Below, piece after piece: positions 23,688 to 31,701 of a stretch of 64,000 nt of DNA. Made by a program: the position numbers and the translations under genes. The DNA comes from Rathayibacter sp. VKM Ac-2760 (lineage in GTDB: Bacteria > Actinomycetota > Actinomycetes > Actinomycetales > Microbacteriaceae): positions 868,001 through 932,000 of the forward strand of contig NZ_CP047173.1 in assembly GCF_009834185.1 (NCBI RefSeq), written 5' to 3'. The notes under the pieces were generated by a model. The model was given only the letters and a program-made list of their open reading frames with translations, was not told where the DNA came from and did no database searches. The stretch's first letter is position 1, and each line of letters starts with the position of its first letter.

Positions 23688-26174
23688 TTACAGCGACGCC
23701 AGAGCCGCCCGGAGATCGCTCTCGAGCTCTGGAGTGCTGTGGGGAATGGCCGTGAGCAGCATCGCAACGGTGATGCTCGCAGCTTCCGCTCCTGATGCAT
23801 CGATAGGGAACGGAAGGTGCTTCTTGAAGACCTGGGTCAGCGCCCGCCACGCAGTCCTATCGGCGGCGAGTGTCTGCAGCGACGTGTCGAAGGTGTATGT
23901 CTCGCGCTGCTCCTCGCTGACGGCGTATGTCCAGGTGTGCGTTCCTGACTGCACTTCCAGCGTCGAAGCCACGGGGTGATCGGGGAGGACGACTTCTGCC
24001 GATGCGCCCTCCGGTACGGTCACCGTCACCGTCAGCTCACCGGCGGTCTTGCTCCAGGACACACGTATCTGGCCGCGGATGGTGTCGTGCACGAGTTCCG
24101 CGGAGGTGAGGCCGCCTCCCGGCTGCGGCGCGATCCTCATGCGCCGGTAGCCGGGTTCGAGCGCTTCGAGGCCACCGATGACGCGGTACATCCATTGCGC
24201 GATGGATCCGAGCGCGTAGTGGTTCAGTGAAGTCAGACCGGAGGAGTCCAGCGAACCGTCGGGGCGGATCGCGTCCCATCGCTCCCAGATGGTCGTAGCG
24301 CCTTGGGTCAGGGGGTACAGGAAGGACGGGCATTCCTGTTCCGTGAGGAGGAGGTAAGCGACGTCGACGTGACCGGTGTCCGAGAGGGCGTGGGCGACGA
24401 GCGGTGTCCCGACGAATCCGGTGGAGATCCTGTATCCGGCCTTCGTCACGAGCTGCGCCAGGCGAGCGCCCGCGTGCTCGCGCTGCTGCGGGTCGAGCAG
24501 GTCGTAGCAGATCGCCAAGGAGTAGGCGGTGGCAGAGTCGCTGACCAGCCGACCCGAGCGCGACACGTACTCGTCGCGGAACGCGTCCCGAACCCGGCGC
24601 GCCAGGGTCGTGTATCGAGCCACCTGGTCGTGGAGGTCGAGCACGCGTGCCGCTTCGGCCATTTGACTGACGGTCTTCGCGAAGCAGGCGGTCGCGACGA
24701 GGTATCGATCCGTCTTGCCGCCGGCTGCGTCCTCGGACGGCGCGTCCGGGTCGAGCCAATCGCCGAACTGGTGCCCTGAGCTCCACCGCCCCGTCGCATC
24801 GAGCAGCGACTCGACTTGATCCACATAGGCGGTCATCGCCGACCAGTAACGGCGAAGGAACCCCTCGTCCCCGTACTCCCGGTACAGGATCACCGGCAGC
24901 CCGACGATCACGTCGCCCCACTGGGCGGTGGGCGCCGAGGGAAGGCCCGACACATCGGGGACGAAGAAGGGGATGAATCCCTTCTCGCGCTGCTCCGCAA
25001 CGACGTCCTGCAGCCAGGAGCCCAGGACGTCACGCACGTCGTAGAGGAAGGCCGCCGTGGGCGCGAACGTGTGGATGTCACCGGTCCATCCCAGGCGCTC
25101 GTCGCGCTGCGGGCAATCGGTCGGGACTCCGACGAAGTTTCCGCGCATCGACCATACGACGTTCTCGTGCAGTCGGTTCAGAAGGGGATCTGACGTCTCC
25201 AGCCATCCGGTCCGCTCCATGTCACTGTGAACGACCACCGCGACGAGGTCCGCAGGGTCGAGGTCCCCCGGCCAGCCCTCGATGTCCACGTAGCGGAATC
25301 CGTGGAAGGTGAAGGCGGGCTCCCACGTCTCCTCGCCTTCGCCTCGGAGCGTGTAGCTGTCCGTGGCTTTCGCCGTACGGAGGGTCTCGTACTCAGGTTC
25401 TCCCTGAGCGTTGAGGAGCTCGGCGTGACGGAACGTCACTGTCTGACCTGGTCGACCCGTGACCCTCAGTCGAACCCACCCCGTGAGCACCTGACCGAAG
25501 TCCACGACGGTACGGCCTGCGGGCGTGTTGATGACGGACGTCGCTCGAAGCTCTTCGATCCGACGAATGGGGGGCGGGCCGTCCTCGATGAGCGCGGAGA
25601 GGTTGGAATCGTGCACGGTCGCGCGGGACCAGGTGGCGTCGTCGAACTGGGGCGTCTGCCAACCCGACGGCTCCAGTCGAGCATCGTAGGTCTCGCCGTC
25701 GTAGATGCTCGCCGAGCGCACCGCTCCCTCACCGACGCGGAACGAGTCGTCGGTGACGATCAGCTCAGTGCGGTCCCCGTAGTCCAAAGTCAGTTCCATG
25801 TAGAGCGCCGGGCGATCGCTGTAGTGGTGCCGCTTGAGTTCATATCCCATGTTTCCCACCGCCCATCCCTCGGCGACGAGCGCACCCAGGACGTTGTCAC
25901 CTTCGCCGAGGTCTCCTGTCACCTCGTACTCGGAGACGGCGATTCGGTGATGGTAGGAGGTCCACCCGGGAGCAAGGACATCCGCTCCGACACGCCGTCC
26001 GTTGACGAGACTGGTGACGATGCCCAGTGCCGTCACTCGGAGGCGCGCGGACCTCAGCCCTTCGCCGACGTGGAAGACGCGCCGGAAATAAGGGACCGGG
26101 TCTCCCTCCGCTGCCGCATGACCTGCAGCGATGAACTGTGCTCCTCCTGGGGAGCTGATGTGGGATTCGGTCAT
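23688..26174 (-). CDS. GH78 alpha-L-rhamnosidase
   Basis: Intracellular inverting glycosidase of 828 residues that releases terminal L-rhamnose from plant glycosides, saponins or polysaccharides. N-terminal beta domains (FRRVFHVGEGLRSARLRVTA, NGRRVGADVLAPGWTSY) precede the (alpha/alpha)6 barrel. The barrel opens with SMRGNFVGVPTDCPQRDERL and GWTGD, the GH78 signature that carries the catalytic acid. ATTIWERWD supplies the likely base, and the C-terminal sandwich contains YRRMRIAPQPGGGL. After this domain the protein runs on for about 70 residues (from FDTSLQTLAADRTAW) into a helical extension that I do not recognise. No signal peptide is present, so the substrate must be imported. A TTGACGCGCGTCAA operator lies 79 bases upstream, shared with the GH2-GH3-GH1 and MFS promoters. 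Confidence 0.93.
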   Translation of the reverse strand: MTESHISSPGGAQFIAAGHAAAEGDPVPYFRRVFHVGEGLRSARLRVTALGIVTSLVNGRRVGADVLAPGWTSYHHRIAVSEYEVTGDLGEGDNVLGALVAEGWAVGNMGYELKRHHYSDRPALYMELTLDYGDRTELIVTDDSFRVGEGAVRSASIYDGETYDARLEPSGWQTPQFDDATWSRATVHDSNLSALIEDGPPPIRRIEELRATSVINTPAGRTVVDFGQVLTGWVRLRVTGRPGQTVTFRHAELLNAQGEPEYETLRTAKATDSYTLRGEGEETWEPAFTFHGFRYVDIEGWPGDLDPADLVAVVVHSDMERTGWLETSDPLLNRLHENVVWSMRGNFVGVPTDCPQRDERLGWTGDIHTFAPTAAFLYDVRDVLGSWLQDVVAEQREKGFIPFFVPDVSGLPSAPTAQWGDVIVGLPVILYREYGDEGFLRRYWSAMTAYVDQVESLLDATGRWSSGHQFGDWLDPDAPSEDAAGGKTDRYLVATACFAKTVSQMAEAARVLDLHDQVARYTTLARRVRDAFRDEYVSRSGRLVSDSATAYSLAICYDLLDPQQREHAGARLAQLVTKAGYRISTGFVGTPLVAHALSDTGHVDVAYLLLTEQECPSFLYPLTQGATTIWERWDAIRPDGSLDSSGLTSLNHYALGSIAQWMYRVIGGLEALEPGYRRMRIAPQPGGGLTSAELVHDTIRGQIRVSWSKTAGELTVTVTVPEGASAEVVLPDHPVASTLEVQSGTHTWTYAVSEEQRETYTFDTSLQTLAADRTAWRALTQVFKKHLPFPIDASGAEAASITVAMLLTAIPHSTPELESDLRAALASL

Positions 26175-26252
26175 GTCGGGGCCCTTCTCTGCGCCTCACA
26201 GCACTCTGATCTGCGCGGGAGAACGTGCAGAGCCTTGACGCAATCATAGAAT

Positions 26253-26266
26253 TTGACGCGCGTCAA
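26253..26266. promoter_or_regulatory. Operator 3 for a LacI-type repressor
   Basis: Third perfect TTGACGCGCGTCAA palindrome, 79 bases upstream of the GH78 start and about 390 bases upstream of the lacI-like gene. A half-site-like TTGACGCAATCA lies nearby at 26235-26246. Reading on the minus strand, the first half can serve as -35 of the rhamnosidase promoter. Confidence 0.8.
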
Positions 26267-26640
26267 TCTCCTCGAAGCGCGTCCGGGTCCGAAGGCGGTC
26301 GCGGCCCGGACTCCTGTCCACTCTCGGCGTGTTCTCGCGGCTCCTGCTCGAGCTGGGGGCCGTCGGGCGAGCGTCTTCGTGCCTTCCTCTTGTCCGTCTG
26401 TCATCGACCCGTTGGCCTTGGCCGAGATGCACCAGGCCGATAGGCGTACGAGCACCGCCTGTCTTTCGTTCGGCATCTGAGAGCGTCCGCGCCGACCAGC
26501 CGTGCTGATCCTCAGCGGTGCGGGTAGTGGTTCGTCGCGCGTGTAGTTCAAGGGATCTGGCCACGCGTTGCCGGGTCAGCGGCGTCCGTCCTTCGCTGGC
26601 ATCGAAAGGCCCGGGAATCATGCGAAGCTGAACTCGCCGG
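26267..26640. other. Leader region of the repressor gene, no further gene seen
   Basis: About 375 bases between the rhamnosidase operator and the ribosome site of the LacI-type gene. Open frames here are Arg-rich shadows. No second copy of the operator palindrome lies directly before the repressor gene, so autoregulation is not evident. Confidence 0.4.
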
Positions 26641-26651
26641 AAGGAGGGCGC

Positions 26652-27641
26652 ATGACCACCAGTGCTGAGGTCGCGAGTCACGCGGGTCTGTCCCGGTCGA
26701 CCGTGAGCCAGATCCTGAACGGACGCGATCACCTGTTCACGCCGGAGACCATCGCCCGGGTCAGGACATCCGCCGCTGCGCTGGGCTACCGGCCGTCGCT
26801 CGCGGGCAGGACCCTCGCACGTGGGACGAGCGACATCGTCATCACCCTGATCCCCGATGTGACGTTCAATCCGAGGCTCCGCGAGCTGGTCGACGTCGTC
26901 AGTGCGGGTCTCGCGCAGGCCGGACTGACGAACCTCCTGCAGTTCGTGGGTGCGCAGACCCTCCTCGAAGACACGATCCTCGGGCTCAAGCCCTTCGGCG
27001 TCGTCAGCCTCGCACCGCTCTCCGAGGAGCAGCGTCGACGCCTCCTCGCTCAAGGAGTGCATCTGATCGTTCAGTCGACCTCGGTGCAAGCGGCCATCGA
27101 CCGGGCCATCGGAAGACTCCAGGCAGAGCACCTCATCGAAGCCGGCTACGACATCCTCGGAGTCGCTGTACCCGTTGCCGCGAGGGAGCGGAAGTTCGCC
27201 CTTCCGCGCGAGGAGGGCGTGACGCGGTTCGCGGCATCGCGTGGTGTGACGATCATCCCGACGCTGCATGTGGCGCTCGAACGCGGCGGATCCGAGAACG
27301 CACTCCGAAGTCTGCCTCCGGAGCGAATCGGGATCGCGGCATACAACGATGAGGTCGCAATGGCGGTCATCGGGGCTGGCTCACGGTTCGGTCGATCCGT
27401 CCCGATCGATCTCGGCGTCATCGGGGTGGACAACTCCTCCATCGCTCAATCGATGACACCGACGATCACCACCGTCGACTATGACATCGTCTTCAGCGGA
27501 CACGCCATCGTCGAAGCGCTCCTTCGAGGTTCCGAGGACGCAGGCTCCGATGCAGAGAGCGTTCACCAGGTCGAGGAACGTCTGCGTGTGGTTCAGGGAG
27601 AATCCACATCGCTTTCACAACGCGCGTCAGACGAGAACTGA
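26652..27641 (+). CDS. LacI-family transcriptional repressor
   Basis: DNA-binding repressor of 329 residues. The N-terminal helix-turn-helix reads TSAEVASHAGLSRSTVSQIL followed by the hinge helix PSLAGRTLARGTS. The periplasmic-binding-protein-like effector domain begins at DIVITLIPDVTFNPRLRELV and contains GIAAYNDEVAMAVIGAGSRF and LGVIGVDNSSIAQSMTPTIT, as in sugar-responsive members. The ATG at 26652 has an ideal AAGGAGG at 26641-26647; an earlier in-frame start at 26568 lacks one. It is the only LacI-type regulator in the window. Three identical palindromes upstream of GH78, GH2 and the MFS gene are therefore its likely operators. Its effector is probably a rhamnose-containing or other plant-derived glycoside. 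This pairing is inference from position and operator type. Confidence 0.92.
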   Translation: MTTSAEVASHAGLSRSTVSQILNGRDHLFTPETIARVRTSAAALGYRPSLAGRTLARGTSDIVITLIPDVTFNPRLRELVDVVSAGLAQAGLTNLLQFVGAQTLLEDTILGLKPFGVVSLAPLSEEQRRRLLAQGVHLIVQSTSVQAAIDRAIGRLQAEHLIEAGYDILGVAVPVAARERKFALPREEGVTRFAASRGVTIIPTLHVALERGGSENALRSLPPERIGIAAYNDEVAMAVIGAGSRFGRSVPIDLGVIGVDNSSIAQSMTPTITTVDYDIVFSGHAIVEALLRGSEDAGSDAESVHQVEERLRVVQGESTSLSQRASDEN

Positions 27642-28099
27642 CTGTCGCAGATCGCGTCTTCATCAGGTCTCACACAGCAGAACGGAGGCCGAGGCTCTCG
27701 GTCTTCGAATGAATCACATCGATCGGCCTGACCGGGTGTACGCCCACGGCACACGCAGGGCAGCGCGTTGATCATGGCAGGTCGGCTTTCGCACGATCGA
27801 CCAGCTCGAAGCACAGTCGAGTGGCGAAACGGGTGAGACAGGTGACGTTCGACGGACCGCCGACGCTGTTCAGCATGCACGCGGGGACGTCGCCGCGCGG
27901 GGCGCAATTTCGGGCGTGATGCTGTTTTCTTGCCCGGCCCGAGCACCGAATTGACCTGGAGCGCGCCGCGGCCAGAGAACTGAGCTGCGTTCCAGATCTC
28001 GCTCGGCGTCGCGCCGGTAGGAATCCTGGTACGCACTCGTGTCGCCGACTGGGCGTCGGCGGTGAACGAGATGTCGGCGAGGCGGGACCGGCGGAGTGC
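27642..28099 (-). other. Possible decayed gene, no intact coding sequence
   Basis: Gap of about 460 bases. On the minus strand protein-like stretches appear in different frames: SRLADISFTADAQSATRVRT and GATPSEIWNAAQFSGRGALQ in one, then SVGGPSNVTCLTRFATRLCF and ELVDRAKADLP in another. This is what a frameshifted, degraded gene would look like. I cannot name the family and see no start signal. Confidence 0.35.
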
Positions 28100-28870
28100 T
28101 TAGGCCCCGCGCTCCTCGTCGATCGAGTTGGCTCCGTCGACGACCAGCAGCTGGCCTGTGATGTAGGACGCACTGCGGCCGGCGAGGAACGCCACGGCGG
28201 CCGCGACCTCCAGCGGGGTTCCTGAGCGCCCAATGGGAGTCGCCGCTCCCATCGCGATCTCGTGCTCGCTGGAGGACGACGTGACGATCCATCCGGGCGC
28301 GACTGCGTTGACGGTGATGCCGGCGGCGGCGACATCGACCGCAGCACCCCTGGTCAGCCCGAGCATCCCGGCCTTGGCGGCATGGTAAGCGACGTCGCCG
28401 GAGTACGCCATGACGGGACCCGAGAGGGACGACACATTCACGACGCGGCCGTAACCGACGGCTCTCATTGCGGGCACCACGGCCCGCATCATCCGCAACG
28501 CGGTGGTGAGGTTGCGGTCCAGGGACATCGTCCACTGGTCGATCGTGATGTCGTCGATCGCAGCGGGGGAGTCGGTCGTGGACACTGAGGTCATGCCGGC
28601 GTTGTTGACCAGGACGGTCGGCTCGCCGAAGGCGCGGCGCGTGGCCTCGAGCACCGCGTCCACCCCGAGCTGCCCCGTCAGATCGGCCACCACCCCGTGG
28701 GCGTCGATGCCGGCCCGTCTCAGGTCGGCGACGCGGTCCTGGATGCGCTCGGTCGTTGAGGTGACGACGACGCGCATGCCGTTGCGCCCGAGTAGGAGCG
28801 CCGTCGCGGCGCCAATTCCCTCGGCGCTTCCCGCTCCGGTCACGATGGCTATGTCGCTCGAGTCAGTCAC
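28100..28870 (-). CDS. Short-chain dehydrogenase/reductase (SDR) family oxidoreductase
   Basis: Classical SDR of 256 residues using NAD(P)(H). The cofactor motif TGAGSAEGIG is at residues 10-19, NNAGM follows in the fourth strand region, and the catalytic Ser and YxxxK are in VNVSSLSGPV and DVAYHAAKAG. The C-terminal GQLLVVDGANS is typical of FabG-like members. AAAAGGAG lies about seven bases before the GTG at 28870, which fixes the start; a longer frame upstream has no ribosome site and an Arg-rich beginning. The substrate cannot be deduced. It stands between a decayed gene and the second VOC copy and shares no operon. Since it lies inside the glycoside segment, a sugar or polyol substrate such as rhamnose is possible but unproven. 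Confidence 0.9.
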   Translation of the reverse strand: MTDSSDIAIVTGAGSAEGIGAATALLLGRNGMRVVVTSTTERIQDRVADLRRAGIDAHGVVADLTGQLGVDAVLEATRRAFGEPTVLVNNAGMTSVSTTDSPAAIDDITIDQWTMSLDRNLTTALRMMRAVVPAMRAVGYGRVVNVSSLSGPVMAYSGDVAYHAAKAGMLGLTRGAAVDVAAAGITVNAVAPGWIVTSSSSEHEIAMGAATPIGRSGTPLEVAAAVAFLAGRSASYITGQLLVVDGANSIDEERGA

Positions 28871-29020
28871 GGTGTCTCTCCTTTTAGGTAGGGGCCGGCT
28901 GCGAGGCATGCGGTCGTCAGACGGTGGACTCGGCCGAAGCGTGATCAGGCGCCTCCAGCATGAGGCAGCCGCCGGCTTTCTCAAACCAGGAACCTGACAT
29001 AATCTCCACCACTGTCGATA

Positions 29021-29704
29021 GTTGTGCGCCCGCTCCCGTTCTCGAGGGACCGCCGAGCCGAGCCGGATACTGATGGGATGACATCACCCCTCGTCTCGGC
29101 CGTCGCTCACTCCGGCCTCACCGTGACCGATCTCGACGACTCGGTGGAACTGTGGTGCTCCGGTCTCGGCTTCACACTCGAACGCGCCTTCACGCTCGAT
29201 GCGGACACCACGGTCGCGACCACGGGCGTCGACGGAGCGACGATCCGGGGAGCGGTGGTGACGCTCGGAGACCACCGAGTCGAGCTGCTGCAGGACGACC
29301 CCCCTCGGCCGGCTCGAGCAGCCGGCTCACCCGCGGACATCGGCACGGTGCACATCGCGCTGACGGTCTCGGACCTCGACCGGGTGCTGGGCCTGTGTGC
29401 CACGCACGGTTGGCGTCCGGTCGGTCCGCCCCACCGGATGACCAGCGGCGCCCGAGCGGGTACACGCATCGTCTACCTCGAGGGTGCGCTCGGCGGCTTC
29501 CTCGAGCTGATCGCGCCACCGCGACGTCCCTATCGCGGGCCTGCTCGGTCGCTGACGGAATCCGCGTTCAGCAACCTCGGGAACAAGGAGCTCCCGACTC
29601 TCGCAGGGGCCCCAGCACCGCAGCGGAGACCGGCGCCACCTGACCCGGAGGAAGCGTCATCCGAGGCGCATCCGTCGGATTGCTGACACAGCGTCGATCA
29701 TCGG
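29021..29704 (+). repeat. Direct repeat, copy B: VOC gene with flanks
   Basis: Second copy of the segment at 10051-10762, same orientation, about 97% identical across the coding part. Both copies keep the upstream GATACT element. Together they bracket about 19 kb. The sequence just before copy B (CTGACATAATCTCCACCACT, then GTCGATAGTTGTG) loosely resembles the sequence at the end of copy A (TGACATAACGTCGACTATCG). Confidence 0.9.
29078..29686 (+). CDS. VOC-family (glyoxalase/dioxygenase fold) protein, copy B
   Basis: Paralogue of the protein at 10109-10678, 202 residues. The first 183 residues are nearly identical, differing at only a handful of positions (for example Asp for Tyr after VELLQ, Pro for Ser in the next stretch). 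The ends differ because copy A carries a short insertion, and here the frame runs on through PPDPEEASSEAHPSDC. The two-module VOC fold and likely metal ligands (His11, Glu in GGFLELIAPP) are unchanged. The ATG at 29078 has GATACT six bases ahead and no Shine-Dalgarno, hence leaderless translation is likely. An upstream in-frame start at 29024 only adds an Arg-rich stretch. Function is unknown beyond the superfamily. Confidence 0.87.
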   Translation: MTSPLVSAVAHSGLTVTDLDDSVELWCSGLGFTLERAFTLDADTTVATTGVDGATIRGAVVTLGDHRVELLQDDPPRPARAAGSPADIGTVHIALTVSDLDRVLGLCATHGWRPVGPPHRMTSGARAGTRIVYLEGALGGFLELIAPPRRPYRGPARSLTESAFSNLGNKELPTLAGAPAPQRRPAPPDPEEASSEAHPSDC

Positions 29705-29737
29705 TCCCTGGCACGGTTCGCCCGGCGCCCCGCCGCC

Positions 29738-30580
29738 TCACTCCGCGATCAGCGACCGCAGCTCCCGCACCCCCGCGACCACGTCGGCCCCGAGCCGACC
29801 CGCCTGCACCGCCGCGCGCAGCGGCAGCGTCCGGTGCGGCTGCAGCAGTCGCCGCGCCGCCGTGCAGGGCAGCGCATAGCCCGCGACGACCCCGGCGTCG
29901 ATGCCGTCCAGCCCGCCGTCGTCGCGCCCGAAGACCAGCTCGCGCCCCTCGCGGGCCAGCTCCTCGGGCAGCGCGCTCTCGCCGACCGGCAGTCGCACCG
30001 CGGCGAGGACCCCCGCGGCGACGATCCGGCGCCGCAGCGGCCGGCCGATCGAGTCGGCGGCGAGCTCGCCGAAGAAGTCCGCGTGCCGCTCGAGGATCCC
30101 GGCGACCGTCTCGGCCAGCCGCTCCATCTCGGGGTGCAGCGACAGCCGCGCCAGGCGGCGGTAGGCGTGCAGCGCGATCTGCGCGTCGACCGCCAGCGCG
30201 AGCGCGATCGGCCCGGCGAGCAGTCGCGAGGCCCGGTCGCGGAGCACCTTCGGCGCGGCGATCGGCTCGGCCGGCCCGGTGTCCACGCCGCGGATCCGCG
30301 GTGACGCCGCGAGGACCTCGCCCAGCGCGTCGGCGATGCGGTGCCGCTCGGCGGCCCACGACGTCGCGAAGGTCCGCACCCGCGGGTCCGGATGCGCGCG
30401 CGCGAGCGGCAGCACCCGCGCGATGGCGGCGTGCTCGAGCGCCCGGAGATACGCCGCCGCGACGATCGCCTCGCGGTCGAGCGGTGTCTCCTCGAACTCG
30501 CGGATCGAGAAGTGGTCGTGCAGGCTGCCGTGCGCGCTGCGGCGGTAGCTCTCCACGTCGAACGGTTCCGCGATGCCCAT
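29738..30580 (-). CDS. Hypothetical all-helical, ferritin-like protein
   Basis: Soluble protein of 280 residues, almost entirely helical by composition. Two neighbouring helices carry carboxylate-histidine pairs, AAAYLRALEHAAIARVL and SWAAERHRIADALGEVL. A later helix pair carries HPEMERLAETVAGILERHA. Glu-x-x-His patterns of this kind are the hallmark of di-iron four-helix bundles (ferritin and acyl-ACP-desaturase-like proteins). The spacing here is compatible with that fold but I cannot confirm a metal site. The C-terminal third (LPCTAARRLLQPHRTLP) is less conserved-looking. The ATG at 30580 is chosen because further upstream the frame becomes Arg-rich and overlaps the promoter of the divergent exporter gene. 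No operon partner is visible. A role in redox or lipid chemistry is speculative. Confidence 0.7.
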   Translation of the reverse strand: MGIAEPFDVESYRRSAHGSLHDHFSIREFEETPLDREAIVAAAYLRALEHAAIARVLPLARAHPDPRVRTFATSWAAERHRIADALGEVLAASPRIRGVDTGPAEPIAAPKVLRDRASRLLAGPIALALAVDAQIALHAYRRLARLSLHPEMERLAETVAGILERHADFFGELAADSIGRPLRRRIVAAGVLAAVRLPVGESALPEELAREGRELVFGRDDGGLDGIDAGVVAGYALPCTAARRLLQPHRTLPLRAAVQAGRLGADVVAGVRELRSLIAE

Positions 30581-30699
30581 GCCACCCGCCCTTCGCGATC
30601 GACCGTACCGCCATCCTGGGCCCGGAAGCTGAACAGCGGAAGGGTTCGCCGCTGCCAGACTGGAGCCCGCGCGCCGCCCGGCCGCGGGGACGGGCAGTG

Positions 30700-31644
30700 A
30701 TGGGGTCACGCGGGTCTGCGATCGTCGCGATCGTCCTCGCCGCCGTCTGCTTCGGCACCACCGGCACCGCGCAGTCGCTCGGTGCGGCGGACGTCGATCC
30801 ACTGCTGCTCGGCGCCGCCCGCATCGTGCTCGGCGGGACCCTGCTGGCCGCCCTGCTCGGGGTCGAGACGGCGCGCGCTCCCCGGCGCGCGACGCGGAGA
30901 CCGCGCGGATCGACGGTCCTGCTCGTCCTCCTCGGCGCGGCGGGCGTCGCCGCCTACCAGCCCGCCTTCTTCACCGGCACCGCCGAGAACGGCGTCGCGG
31001 TCGGCACGATCGTCGCGCTCGGCTCCGCTCCCGCCTTCACCGGACTGCTCGAGTGGCTCGTGCTGCGCACCGCGCCGAGCCCGCGCTGGTTCGTCTCGAC
31101 GGCGCTCGCCGCGGTCGGCGTCGTCCTGCTCGCCGGGCTGCTCACCGGCGGGGGAGCGGGAGGCGTCTCCGTGCTCGGTCTCGCCGGCTCGGCCGGGGCC
31201 GGCGCCGCCTACGCGCTCTACGCCGTCTGCGGCAAGCTGCTCCTCGAGCGCGGCTTCAGCCCGGCCGCCGCGATGGGCGCGCAGTTCGGCGCGGCCGCGC
31301 TGCTCGCGCTGCCGGTCCTGCTCGCGGGCGACCCCGGGCAGCTGGCCGGATCGATCCCGGCCGTCCTCTGGCTCGGCGTCGTCACCGTCGCGGTCGCCTA
31401 CACCTTCTTCGCGCGGGGCCTGCGAATCCTCCCCGCCGCGACCGTCTCGACGCTGACCCTCGTCGAGCCGGCGACGGCGACCCTGCTCGGCGTCGCCCTG
31501 CTCGGCGAGCGGCTGACGCCGGACGCGCTCGTCGGCATCGTGGTGCTCGTGCTGGCCGTGCTGCTGCTGGCGCTGCCCGCGCGCCGGGGGAGTGCGCGCC
31601 GCGCGGTCATCGCGCCTGAGACGCCGTCGAGCCGCGCGGAGTAG
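30700..31644 (+). CDS. EamA-family (drug/metabolite) exporter
   Basis: Inner membrane transporter of 314 residues with ten predicted helices in two EamA repeats. The first repeat starts at IVAIVLAAVCFGTTGTAQSL and contains GAAGVAAYQPAFFTGTAENG. The second starts near VLGLAGSAGAGAAYALYAVC and ends with TLTLVEPATATLLGVALLGE, the usual EamA closing motif. Members export amino acids, nucleosides or other metabolites; the substrate here is not evident. The ATG at 30700 begins just before the first helix. A 57-base gap separates it from the GAF regulator gene, which may be co-transcribed or independent. The upstream gene is divergent, so the promoter lies in the 119 bases between. Confidence 0.9.
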   Translation: MGSRGSAIVAIVLAAVCFGTTGTAQSLGAADVDPLLLGAARIVLGGTLLAALLGVETARAPRRATRRPRGSTVLLVLLGAAGVAAYQPAFFTGTAENGVAVGTIVALGSAPAFTGLLEWLVLRTAPSPRWFVSTALAAVGVVLLAGLLTGGGAGGVSVLGLAGSAGAGAAYALYAVCGKLLLERGFSPAAAMGAQFGAAALLALPVLLAGDPGQLAGSIPAVLWLGVVTVAVAYTFFARGLRILPAATVSTLTLVEPATATLLGVALLGERLTPDALVGIVVLVLAVLLLALPARRGSARRAVIAPETPSSRAE

Positions 31645-31701
31645 CCTCTGCCCTGCCGCGGCGCGCGAACGCCTGACCGATCGACTTGAGGGGCGGAACC
31701 G

